Shown here piece by piece: positions 44,232-53,037 of a DNA stretch of 64,000 bases. Below the pieces are notes generated by a model, which saw only the letters and a list, made by a program, of their open reading frames with translations, was not told where the DNA came from and searched no databases. The stretch lies in contig NZ_PJAQ01000054.1 of assembly GCF_002836775.1 (NCBI RefSeq), forward strand, positions 124,001-188,000. The letters run 5' to 3'. The position numbers were made by a program, and so were the translations under genes. This DNA comes from Colwellia sp. 12G3 (GTDB lineage Bacteria > Pseudomonadota > Gammaproteobacteria > Enterobacterales > Alteromonadaceae). Each line of letters begins with the position of its first letter. Within the stretch, counting starts at the first letter, position 1.

Positions 44232-44678
44232 TTATCTGGCCCTTGGTTTCTTTAGAGCCGAGATAGGGTTTGCTTCTGCTTGAAGACCCTCAACTTTAGA
44301 GATTAAGTTCATCTTCTGGTCATTGCTTATTTCGAATGCATAAGCAGAAAGGTAGCCACCAGTCCCTGCAGAACGAATGATCACAATGACCTCTGGCTTA
44401 TTGTCACTATCTATATCACTAAGTATTGCCTTCTCTATGAAGCCATCTCGAGCATTGATAAGCCCACTAATGAAAAAAGTCGTTTCATCACCGGCTGGAG
44501 CAGTTTGGTACAGTCGAATACTGAAACTGCCTATGGATCTAGCCTCGAATTCCCCCTCTGAAATTACAATTGTTTGGCCAGAGGGAAGTGTTAATTTTTT
44601 TATAAATCTATCTGATGCCATGGCAGGCAACGTGCCAAGTAGAAGTATAATTGTTGCGAGTGCAAAAATTTTTGTCAT
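44232..44678 (-). CDS. PliI-like periplasmic i-type lysozyme inhibitor (gene cassette)
   Basis: 148 aa with a signal peptide (MTKIFALATIILLLGTLPAMA). The mature part resembles PliI: LTLPSGQTIVISEGEFEARS, SFSIRLYQ, FISGLINARDGFIEKAILSD and VIVIIRSAGTGGYLSAYAFE. PliI binds animal invertebrate-type lysozymes in the periplasm and protects the cell wall. The identification is by recognition of these segments, not by a search. It is oriented opposite to glmS. The gene fits a single-gene integron cassette: GTTAGGC just upstream, and an attC-like site two bases after its stop. Confidence 0.75.
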   Translation of the reverse strand: MTKIFALATIILLLGTLPAMASDRFIKKLTLPSGQTIVISEGEFEARSIGSFSIRLYQTAPAGDETTFFISGLINARDGFIEKAILSDIDSDNKPEVIVIIRSAGTGGYLSAYAFEISNDQKMNLISKVEGLQAEANPISALKKPRAR

Positions 44679-45253
44679 ATCTGCTCCATTTGCAGCGGAA
44701 ATAGCTCAGACACTAGCGGTGCCTAACGGCCATTTAAGGACTTGTTGGTAATTGATTTGTAGCATAGGTGTAGCAATTTTATTTGGACTTCTATTGTATA
44801 AACAATATCGCTAAAACGTCACTATTGCCACTTAATGAGACATTAATATTTTCAATCCCTTACGTCAACTAAGCGCACTTTTTTGATGTTAGCTTTTGGT
44901 GAAGACAAACTTAAAAGATCTCATTGTTCTAAGGTCATTATCTGCCACATTGCTGAGCTAAATTAGTCCTCAAAATTAGTCAAATTTATGTTCACTTAGA
45001 TACGTTAGCTGACCTTTCACTATTCCGTTTTTATGACTTTTCTGTGCGCTAGGCGGAAACTTAGAGTGATAAAATCAAAGCTTCTGCATCACACCTATAA
45101 GCTGACGTTAATTTTAATGCTGCTATTGGCAACTGTGAACACATTGCTGCCCTTAGTAAAGGTAAATTTTTAAGGTTTTTAGGGGTAAAAGAACGAATAC
45201 GGACGTTAGCTTTAATACTTAATCTATTAGTTTCAAGTAGCCTTGTCGTTTAT
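44679..45253. other. 575-bp gap with attC half-site and inverted-repeat module
   Basis: Starts with the attC half-site (44721-44750). From about 44988 it holds blocks GTTCACTTAG, AAGCTGACGTTA, GGCAACTG, GCTGCC and CGGACGTTAGC that recur inverted at 51420-51600. No ORF. Confidence 0.65.
44721..44750 (-). repeat. attC half-site upstream of the PliI gene
   Basis: On the minus strand GTCCTTAAATGG-CC-GTTAGGC: a consensus GTTRRRY core with a plausible L' arm. The left half of this site is not found beyond 44750. It marks the 5' boundary of the cassette (G/TTAGGC). Confidence 0.5.
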
Positions 45254-47137
45254 TTATCTCTGCCAACTAGCAACAGGCTTCCAGTCATTAATCCACGCTG
45301 GAATATCACTTGCAGGCATTGGTCTGGCAATGCCATAACCTTGTGCCAAATCACAGCCCAGTTGCAACAACTCAGTACCGTGTTCAATCGTTTCCACACC
45401 CTCAGCAATCACTTCACGTTTGAAGGATTTAGCTAAGGCTATTACCCCTTCAACAATGGCTAAGTCATCAGCGTCATGTAACATGTCGCGTACGAAGGTC
45501 TGGTCTATCTTAATTATTTTTGCTGGTAATCGTCTTAAGTAAGTTAGGGAAGAATAGCCTGTGCCAAAATCATCTAAGGCAAAGTTTACGCCCAGTACCA
45601 TACAAGCATGCATCGTTGCTGAAACATGATTTACATCCTCTAAAGCACTTGTTTCCAGCACCTCTAGCTCTAAATAGCGCGGTTCAATATCCGGGTGGGC
45701 CGCCAACAGTGTCGTTAGTCGTTGGGCAAAGTCAGGCTGTTGTAATTGAACTGCGGCAATGTTTACGCTAGTACTTATAGGGAGATTAAGGCACATGGCT
45801 TGCCATTGGCTCATTTGTGTCAGTGCACTGTCAATAACCCATTCACCCAGCTCAATCATCATGGGATTATTTTCAATAACAGGTAAAAATTCGATTGGAT
45901 TTAATAACCCTCGCTCTGGATGTTGCCAACGGATTAACGCTTCAGCTCCAATCACCTTACCTGTTCGCATATTAACCTTTGGCTGATAATAAAGCACAAA
46001 TTGATGATTATCTAATGCGCTGCGAATACCCTCTAAGCTTTCTCGTCGCACTTTAACCGCGTCATCTTGAACGGTATCAAATAAGTGATAACGGTTTTTA
46101 CCTGATTCTTTAGCCACATACATGGCTTGGTCTGCATGGCGCATGAGCTGGTCTGCATCCACATTGTCTTGCGGGTAGAGGGTGACGCCAATACTGGCTG
46201 ATACATTTAATACCACATTATCGATTGTAACAGGCTCAGACGATGCCAATAAGAATCGCTCTAATACTGGCTCACAGTCTTCAACGGTGTTTAAGTCAGT
46301 TAATACGGCCACAAATTCATCACCGCCAATACGAGCTAAGCTATCACCTTCACGTAACGCCTTCTTCATACTGACTGACAGTGCAATTAGCAGCTCATCC
46401 CCCAGATCATGCCCATAAGTATCATTAACGGCTTTAAAACCATCTAAATCTAAAAATACGACAGCGAGTGACTGCTTATTTCGACTACAATGCAACATGG
46501 CTTGAGATAATCGGTCAGAAAGTAATACACGATTAGGTAGGTTGGTCAGTAAATCGAAATGGGCTATGTGCTCTAGTTGCGTTTGATGTTCTTTCATTGG
46601 GGTGATGTCAATTAACGCGATAAGACAATCAGTACCAAAGTCACCGAATTTAGCCTCAACACTGAGCCACAGCGTACGAGTATCAAGCTGCACTAAAATC
46701 TCACAGGTTTGTATACCTTCGTCTTCAAATGTTGCTACCAGAAATGTCTTGAATACCTCTTGATGTTGATCCGCGATGTAATTCAAAAAGTTTTTTCCTG
46801 CCAAGTTGATTCGTTCAATACCCAATAGGCTAGCACCTCGCAAATTAACCTGACTGATGGTACCACTCATATCGAGCGCAAAGTAACCTATCGGTGCAAA
46901 CTCAAATAACGCTGTATAGCGTTGAGCAGACTTTCTTTCAACTATTCGTGCTTGTTGGAGTTCCTCGTTCTGCATCTCCAGTTCAATTTGATGCACTTGC
47001 AGCTCGTGTAGCATCTTCTTGGCGCTTTCTTCGCTTGAGGCGCCTTTGTTACGCCCAACCTGAGCTTGTTTTTTCAGTTTCGCTTCGGCTTGCTGGCGAA
47101 TCGCTATTGAGGGTGGCTTATATGACTTTGATTGCAT
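45254..47137 (-). CDS. PAS-GGDEF-EAL cyclic di-GMP signalling protein
   Basis: 627 aa, soluble. An N-terminal coiled-coil (about 25-75, LHELQVHQIELEMQNEELQQ) is followed by PAS (about 75-190), GGDEF (about 198-358) and EAL (about 372-612). The GGDEF motif is intact (ARIGGDEF), with an RxxD inhibitory site (REGD) five residues before it. The EAL domain has EALIRWQ, DDFGTGYSSL and EGVET, so both synthesis and hydrolysis are possible. Ten bases upstream is a 29-codon relic of a CheB/CheR-PAS gene. In intact loci of this type the EAL protein follows a CheB/CheR fusion, as the relic implies. Confidence 0.93.
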   Translation of the reverse strand: MQSKSYKPPSIAIRQQAEAKLKKQAQVGRNKGASSEESAKKMLHELQVHQIELEMQNEELQQARIVERKSAQRYTALFEFAPIGYFALDMSGTISQVNLRGASLLGIERINLAGKNFLNYIADQHQEVFKTFLVATFEDEGIQTCEILVQLDTRTLWLSVEAKFGDFGTDCLIALIDITPMKEHQTQLEHIAHFDLLTNLPNRVLLSDRLSQAMLHCSRNKQSLAVVFLDLDGFKAVNDTYGHDLGDELLIALSVSMKKALREGDSLARIGGDEFVAVLTDLNTVEDCEPVLERFLLASSEPVTIDNVVLNVSASIGVTLYPQDNVDADQLMRHADQAMYVAKESGKNRYHLFDTVQDDAVKVRRESLEGIRSALDNHQFVLYYQPKVNMRTGKVIGAEALIRWQHPERGLLNPIEFLPVIENNPMMIELGEWVIDSALTQMSQWQAMCLNLPISTSVNIAAVQLQQPDFAQRLTTLLAAHPDIEPRYLELEVLETSALEDVNHVSATMHACMVLGVNFALDDFGTGYSSLTYLRRLPAKIIKIDQTFVRDMLHDADDLAIVEGVIALAKSFKREVIAEGVETIEHGTELLQLGCDLAQGYGIARPMPASDIPAWINDWKPVASWQR

Positions 47138-47146
47138 GACTATTCA

Positions 47147-47236
47147 CTAGGCCTTATTAAGCTTAGTCCGTTCTTTAGCTTGGCTAGTATCAATAAAGAT
47201 AATGACCACGCCATCGATTGTTCTATGCTTTTTCAT
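47147..47236 (-). pseudogene. Internal-deletion relic of a CheB/CheR-PAS gene
   Basis: A 29-codon frame starts ATG-Lys-Lys and runs directly into IDGVVIIFIDTSQAKERT, ending LNKA-stop. The second part matches the late PAS segment of the intact CheB/CheR gene (IDGVVITFIDITESKR). The DNA upstream (47237-47395) matches the DNA upstream of the intact gene (51159-51307). The body of the gene has been lost. Confidence 0.7.
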
Positions 47237-47395
47237 CAGGATAAATATTCTTTAAAATGAATGTATTTATTTATTGTAGACTACTTAATGCTACAAGCGG
47301 TCAACTTATCATGGAAAACTTTTTATAGAATGCCTCGAACTTCTGTTTCGGTGTTAATCAGAAAATACTCTCCTAATTTACTGTTATTACTGTTA
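47229..47395. repeat. Direct repeat, copy 1 (duplicated upstream DNA)
   Basis: Shares TTTTTCATCAGGATA, TTATTGTAGAC, GGTCAACT, TTATA, TGTTTCGG-GTTAATC and ATTTACTGTT in the same order and spacing with 51150-51307. It is diverged but alignable along its length. Confidence 0.7.
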
Positions 47396-47435
47396 TTACG
47401 TTATAATGGGTAATATGCTTTAATTAATTTTGATG

Positions 47436-48155
47436 CTATTTCTTCAATGTAATATTAGTGAAAAATGCGATGTAGTTACTTATTTCACCACTAACATCCT
47501 CGACTGAACTAATGTTGAGTATTTGGGCATATATTTCCCCACTTTTACGACGGTTCCATAGTTCACCAGACCAAAACCCTTTTTCCAGTAGTACTTGCCA
47601 CATGTCGTCATAAAACTCGGGGACTTGTCGGTCAGATTTAAGCATACTCTGATTCTGCCCAATTGACTCTTCACGGCTATATCCCGTTGTAGCAGTAAAT
47701 GTATCATTTACATCAATAATGGCACCTAGTGCATCGGTGATAAAAACTCCTTCTGTTGCATGGGTGAATACATTAGTGTCAAGTTTGAGTCTTTCTTCTG
47801 CTAGTTTAAGCTTGGTGATATCATAGGCAATAGCATATATGTCTCCTCCGTCGACAAAAGAGCGAGCTGTCCATTCAAGCCATTTATAAGAGCCATCTTT
47901 GCATATATAACGGTTTGGGAATCGTATAATCGGTAACCCTCTTGCGAGAGGCTCCATTTTATCTTCAGTAGATTCTCTGTCAGCCGGATGAACGAAGTCA
48001 GCAAAAGGTTTAGCAAGAAACTCTTTTTCAGAAAACCCAAGAGTTTCAGTAAATGCAGGGCTAACCTTCCTAAAAGTTCCTTCTAGAGAGGCAATACAAA
48101 CCATGTATGCTGACAACTTAAAAATTCTCTCGAAGTATTCTAAACTGTTCTCCAG
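47436..48155 (-). pseudogene. PAS-PAS fragment, in-frame continuation of CheB/CheR gene
   Basis: Two PAS domains with PAC motifs (YICKDGSYKWLEWTA, YAIAYDITKLKLAEER; then VNDTFTATTGYSREESIG and ISNYIAFFTNITLKK). The frame is that of the upstream CheB/CheR gene: after its stop the frame reads NTQK, stop, LENSLEYFERIFKLSAYMVC. The visible TTG start at 48116 is inside the first PAS domain. After the terminal stop the frame reads HQN, stop, LKHITHYN, the start of a GGDEF linker, then ends. It is best read as the broken middle of a longer sensor. Expression by re-initiation cannot be excluded. Confidence 0.75.
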
Positions 48156-48170
48156 TTATTTTTGGGTATT

Positions 48171-51140
48171 TTAAAGGCCCGCTTCTCTCTTTTTTCGCTC
48201 GGTGATGTCCTCGATAGCCAACAGAATACTTCGCTTCTGTCCCTTCTCTTGTTCAATCTGTCGAGCATTCAAAAGCATGGTGCGATTGCCTATGCTGGCA
48301 AAATCGTGTTCAACCTCATAGTTGTCAAAACTGGTCTTTTCAGGGAGAATTTTTTCCAGCAGTTCTCGCAGCTTGGGGATATCCCACTGTTTGTTGCCTA
48401 AGTCATAAATAAGTTGCCCGATGGTCTGTTCCGGCTTTACTTTGAATAAGTCATAGAAAGAACGGCTGACGGTGACCACCCTGAGATTTTGATCCAAAGA
48501 AATTAAGGGTTCACGCACGGTATTGATGAGGCAGTCTGCAAATTGATGAGCTTGACTCGCAGATTCATTAATAATCACCAGTTCTTTTCGAGCACTTTCA
48601 ATATCCGCTGCTATCCGTTTACTTTCGGTGATATCAATAAAGGTAATGACCACACCATCAATTACGTTCTCCTGTGTCCGGTATGGCATGATGCGGACTT
48701 TGAACCAGCGTTCATCGCTCGCCGTTATATCTTCTTCTATGGATGACAAAGTCTGTAACACCATCCTCGCATTATGCTCTAGTTCGAGATAGTTTAGATT
48801 AGTATAAATGTCAGAAAGTGGGCGACCGACATCACTTGATATTAATTTGAATAGATGGGACACATGGGCGGTGAAGCGTCGCACATGCAGCTCGTTATCC
48901 AGAAATATAGTGGCGATTTCGGTACTATCGAGCAGATTGTTCATGTCGTTGTTGACCCACGATAAATCATCAACTTTGGATTGTAGCTCAGCGTTGACTG
49001 TTTGCAGCTCTTCATTCATCGACTGCATTTCTTCTTTAGACGTGGTCAGCTCTTCATTGGTGGACTGCAACTCTTCGTTAGTCGATTGCATTTCTTCATT
49101 GGTGGACTTCAGCTCCTCTTGCGAGGACTGCATTTTTTCGCGAAGCATTTGGATTTGTTCATGTGCCTGTTGCAGCTCGGCCTGACTTTCTTGCTCAGCA
49201 GCCCCGCGCTTTCTGCGTGGTGACTTGACTGGTTTTACAACATCAGTAAACACCACCATCAGTAAGCCACACAAATCTTTTGGTTTAGTAATGGCTTGTA
49301 CTGTCAGATTAATAGTGACTGTATCTAGCGTCAGATCTTTAATAATAACGGGCTCTACTTGCTCTTGTGCTTTCTTCATAGCAACGTCAAGCTGATGTTG
49401 TAATGCTTCATGCGCCATCACGTGAATATTCCAGTTGGCTTTGCCCGCTGCTGGCTCTAAATACTTTCCGGTACGACCATTGATGTAGAGAATGTCGCCG
49501 TCAGTATTAATCAATACCGCTGCTGGCGAGTAGCCCTGTAGAATAATTTGATCTGCCTGTGTTTGCAGGTTGGTGATATTTGTATTCATCTCTGTGAAGC
49601 TCTCTGGTTGATTATCTAGCAAAGATACAATGGGAAATACTCGTGTGGGAAAGTCGACATCTATTTGTTGTGAAGGATTATCGATGCGAGTGAATAATTG
49701 AATACTTTCATTAATCGGTTTGAATAATGAGGTGAAACTCCCAATAGTTTCAGCATTACCCAGCAACAGAATACCGTGCGGAGTGAGTGAATAGTGAAAC
49801 AATGGGAGTAGCTTATTCTGTAGTGCTGGTTCGAAGTAAATAAGCAGGTTACGACAAGTGAGTATATCTAACTTAGTAAACGGTGGATGCATGATAATGT
49901 TCTGTGGTGCAAAAATTATCATGTCACGTATTTGCTTGTTGACGCGATAACCCTGTTCATCTTTAACGAAGTAACGAGTCAATTGCTGTGGAGATACGTC
50001 AGCTTCAATATTTGCTGAATAATAGCCTCTTCGTGCAATATTGACGGCATCCTCATCAAGGTCGGTAGCAAATATTTGCAGTTTGAAACGCCCTTTAGGC
50101 TTAATGTTATCCAATACATCCATTACTGTCATGGCGAGAGAGTAGGCTTCCTCTCCGGTAGAGCAAGCAGTGACCCATGCTCGCAGCTCTTTACCTTGTG
50201 GATAATTGGCTAAGAGTGCTGGCAGTGAAATTGACTTGAGCTGCGCCCAAACGTCTTTATCACGAAAGAAATTGGTTACCCCAATTAACAGCTCCTTAAA
50301 CAGTAGGTCTTGCTCTTGTGGATTCTCACGCAGATAGCGTGCATAGAGTGCGATGGTTTTAAGCTGATGTAGGCTCATACGTCGTTCAATACGGCGATAT
50401 ATGGTGTTTTTCTTGTAGAGTAAGAAGTCGTTTCCAGTCCGTTCACGTAATATGATGACGATTTGATCTAGTGCGCTTTTTGACTTGAGTGCCAATCCCT
50501 GCTCAATAACCTTTGTGACGCCTCGTCGGTTATGGTTGAAAAATGCCATCATCTGCTCTGGTAGTTCTTCAACAGGGGCTATGATGTCAGCCAGTCCCCC
50601 GTTAATCGCGCTACATGGCATTGAATCAAATTTTGCAGACTCAGGTGACTGCACCAAAGACAGTCCAGCATTTTCTTTGATGGCGCGTAAACCTATTGTA
50701 CCATCAGAGCCCATGCCAGACAGAATGATACCCACAGCACGCTCATGCTGATCATCAGCCAGTGCTCGAAAAAAGAAGTCAATGGGTAACCGTAATCCTC
50801 TACTAGCCACGGGTTCAAGCAGAAGTAATGAGCCGTGAAGAATGGACAAGTCTTTGTTAGGTGGGGTCACATACACGCAGTTAGGCTTTACTTTTAAGCG
50901 GTTACGAGCTTGTGTTACTTTCATCTGCGTTATACGTTGCAACAGCTCTGGCATGATGCTTTTGTGAGTTGGGTCAAGGTGTTGGATGACAACAAAGGCT
51001 ATGCCACAAGGGGTTGGCACATGGGAAAAAAAATCCTCTAAGGCTTCCAAGCCTCCAGCAGAAGCGCCGATACCTACAATTATTGGAGTATTCACAACAG
51101 GCAATCGACTGGAGTCAGAGGAAAGACTTCGTTTAGCCAT
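48171..51140 (-). CDS. CheB-CheR-PAS fusion signalling protein
   Basis: 989 aa from ATG 51140. The CheB methylesterase domain (about 20-200) has the Ser nucleophile in GASAGG, VIQHLDP and GMGSDGTIG. The CheR methyltransferase (about 220-480) has ACSTGEEAYSLAM and ILTCRNLLIYFEP. A PAS domain (about 540-650) and a long coiled coil of repeated STNEELQ heptads (about 655-740) follow, then two more PAS domains, ending DITERKKREAGL. An ATG at 51158 is in frame, but AAGGA lies 8 bp before 51140, so the shorter start is preferred. The C-terminus is cut by a stop, beyond which the frame continues with more PAS sequence. Confidence 0.9.
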   Translation of the reverse strand: MAKRSLSSDSSRLPVVNTPIIVGIGASAGGLEALEDFFSHVPTPCGIAFVVIQHLDPTHKSIMPELLQRITQMKVTQARNRLKVKPNCVYVTPPNKDLSILHGSLLLLEPVASRGLRLPIDFFFRALADDQHERAVGIILSGMGSDGTIGLRAIKENAGLSLVQSPESAKFDSMPCSAINGGLADIIAPVEELPEQMMAFFNHNRRGVTKVIEQGLALKSKSALDQIVIILRERTGNDFLLYKKNTIYRRIERRMSLHQLKTIALYARYLRENPQEQDLLFKELLIGVTNFFRDKDVWAQLKSISLPALLANYPQGKELRAWVTACSTGEEAYSLAMTVMDVLDNIKPKGRFKLQIFATDLDEDAVNIARRGYYSANIEADVSPQQLTRYFVKDEQGYRVNKQIRDMIIFAPQNIIMHPPFTKLDILTCRNLLIYFEPALQNKLLPLFHYSLTPHGILLLGNAETIGSFTSLFKPINESIQLFTRIDNPSQQIDVDFPTRVFPIVSLLDNQPESFTEMNTNITNLQTQADQIILQGYSPAAVLINTDGDILYINGRTGKYLEPAAGKANWNIHVMAHEALQHQLDVAMKKAQEQVEPVIIKDLTLDTVTINLTVQAITKPKDLCGLLMVVFTDVVKPVKSPRRKRGAAEQESQAELQQAHEQIQMLREKMQSSQEELKSTNEEMQSTNEELQSTNEELTTSKEEMQSMNEELQTVNAELQSKVDDLSWVNNDMNNLLDSTEIATIFLDNELHVRRFTAHVSHLFKLISSDVGRPLSDIYTNLNYLELEHNARMVLQTLSSIEEDITASDERWFKVRIMPYRTQENVIDGVVITFIDITESKRIAADIESARKELVIINESASQAHQFADCLINTVREPLISLDQNLRVVTVSRSFYDLFKVKPEQTIGQLIYDLGNKQWDIPKLRELLEKILPEKTSFDNYEVEHDFASIGNRTMLLNARQIEQEKGQKRSILLAIEDITERKKREAGL

Positions 51141-51149
51141 TTTAATTTC

Positions 51150-51307
51150 CTTTTTCATCAGGATAGATTTGCTTTATGGTGGTGAGTTTATCTATTGTAG
51201 ACATACTGTTGCAGTGGTCAACTAATTCTAGACAACTGTTTATAAAATTCATCATTTTTGTGTTTCGCAGTTAATCGGAAAGTGCGAACTGATTTACTGT
51301 TGTTGAA
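51150..51307. repeat. Direct repeat, copy 2 (upstream of intact CheB/CheR gene)
   Basis: The counterpart of 47229-47395, same orientation, covering the start and upstream region of the CheB/CheR gene. Confidence 0.7.
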
Positions 51308-51706
51308 AGACGCTCTAAGCTTCAAGTTGGCATGACAGGCATTAAATCTAATAACTGCTTTTAGCGAAATAAAGCCATAAAATATTAATTGATGCTAATG
51401 GCAGCTGTGTCGGAGCAGTTGCCGTTAGATACGTAATGACTAACGTCAGCTTTCATATCCTAAGTGAACGTAAATCTAAATGAATTCTAGAGATAATTTA
51501 GGTCAGGTTTTTGGCATGACCTGAACTGTGTTGATGATTGCTCTACTTCCGCTTTTGGCTAAAAGAAGTCAAAAGGTAATCTTGAATGCTAACGTCCGCT
51601 TTAGATTGTGAGCAGTCCTTTTTGAATTAGGGGCTAGTGTCTCCTTTGTGGCAACACCGGAAGAAAATCGTTAACTGTTGGTAGTTTGGTTTTCAGTCAG
51701 ATACTA
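51159..51706. other. 548-bp gap, right boundary of the signalling island
   Basis: Direct-repeat copy 2 followed by the inverted counterpart (51420-51600) of the module found at 44988-45212. No ORF. Confidence 0.65.
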
Positions 51707-52681
51707 TTATTTATTTAAAGCAGATAATTCTTTTTTTGCTAAAAAATTATCCATTTTTGAACGTAATAATTTATACAATAAAATAGAGCCGTCTATTTCT
51801 TCTTTACGATTCGTTAGACTCTCAATGTTTAAACCTAAAGGTAAATCATAAGGAAGAATAGCATCTAAAATTTGTTGCAAGCTATTGACACAATTACGAA
51901 TTGATTCATACAACGGGTTGTCTGCATTAAGAATACGTAAACTAGTTGCCTCGGGAACATTAACGCCTAACCATTCAATAAACTCTAAGGTTTTTTTACT
52001 GCCACATGGCGAGAATGTTAAGATCAATCGTTGTGGTTTTATGCCTTCTTTTTGGCATTCAATAGCATAACGAGTAAGTAAGTCGATGGTCGCTTGTGGA
52101 TTGTATATCGCTTGGGAAATAAAGAAACTACAGCCTTGTTGGTGTTTTGAAATTAGGCGTTTATGCTCATCTTTCTTACTCGCATGGCGCTCAGCAATGG
52201 TGACACCGCCAATAAAAAAATTATTGGGATTATCGACTAAGGCTTTATAAGCATCAGCTAAGGGTAAAGATATTTCATTATCTTTTGACGGACTACCCAC
52301 TAGCACCACATCTTTTACACCATATTTATCCCATGCTTCGTTTGCCCACTCATTAAAGTCTTCACTATTCGATTGAATAACACTTTTATAAGTAATCACA
52401 GGATGATTCGATTTTTTATTCAATAAAGAAGAATAAAGCCGCGTATCATGGGTTGATTTAAACGGGAAAGGTCTAGGTTTACTAATACGAGAATTTTCAT
52501 CTTGAATGTCATAAACAATAAGACCATCAAAGTCGATATCACTGACGCGCTCAAGCAATTTTTCGGCAATTTCGGCTACTTTATCAAGTGGAGTATCACT
52601 TTTTGGCGGTGTAGTGCCAATAAAGTAAACACCTCGATTAATGTCATTGTACCTGGCTTGAAGCTCTGATTGTGTAGTCAA
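51707..52681 (-). CDS. Methylenetetrahydrofolate reductase-like protein
   Basis: 324 aa, cytoplasmic, with the pattern of the MTHFR/MetF TIM barrel: DFDGLIVYDIQDE near the start, VVLVGSPSK, FFIGGVTIAERH, GCSFFISQAIYNPQATIDLL and LILTFSPCGS. It is diverged from MetF of E. coli, and no met genes adjoin, so it may be a paralogue with a different one-carbon substrate. It is monocistronic and marks the return to core genome after the island. Confidence 0.6.
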   Translation of the reverse strand: MTTQSELQARYNDINRGVYFIGTTPPKSDTPLDKVAEIAEKLLERVSDIDFDGLIVYDIQDENSRISKPRPFPFKSTHDTRLYSSLLNKKSNHPVITYKSVIQSNSEDFNEWANEAWDKYGVKDVVLVGSPSKDNEISLPLADAYKALVDNPNNFFIGGVTIAERHASKKDEHKRLISKHQQGCSFFISQAIYNPQATIDLLTRYAIECQKEGIKPQRLILTFSPCGSKKTLEFIEWLGVNVPEATSLRILNADNPLYESIRNCVNSLQQILDAILPYDLPLGLNIESLTNRKEEIDGSILLYKLLRSKMDNFLAKKELSALNK

Positions 52682-53037
52682 AATATTCTACTTTGCTTTG
52701 TCTGGACGTTTAGATGGCTATATATTCTTTCAATTTACCTTTTTTGTCAACCATTGTCTGTCGTATAAGTTGAAATTTTATTCACTAAATTGTTAAGTTG
52801 ATTTTCTGACCTTCTCCCAATTGGCTTGTTCTGGTATTGAAATTTGTTGTTATTCTTCTTTATAGTCAGATATTCATCGATATTCAGCTAGTTATTTTTA
52901 AAGGAATACTCAAGAATAACGTCGGTTATTCAAGTTGAGTAAATAAGGTTACCGGTAAACTTAAACAAGAATGCGACTAAGACACTGTATCTAAGTCGCA
53001 TTTTTCATCTATTTATTTAAGTAAGTGAGTGAAAAGC
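52682..53037. other. 356-bp gap between MetF-like gene and molybdenum hydroxylase operon
   Basis: Contains the promoter region of the MetF-like gene (minus strand) and a long hairpin at 52971-53001. Nothing else recognised. Confidence 0.6.
52971..53006. terminator. Hairpin terminator after the molybdenum hydroxylase operon
   Basis: ATGCGACTAAGA (52971-52982) pairs with TCTAAGTCGCAT (52990-53001) with one mismatch. T residues follow on the plus side; the minus-side tail is only T-rich. Confidence 0.6.

Noticed and set aside
49000-49140. Tandem 21-bp DNA repeat as a separate repeat element
   Set aside because: It is the coding sequence of the STNEELQ heptads in the CheB/CheR coiled coil and needs no other explanation.
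43800-53000. Full Tn7-like element with tns genes
   Set aside because: No TnsA, B, C or D-like reading frame is present downstream and no second inverted AATAAAG-type end was found, so only remnants are claimed.
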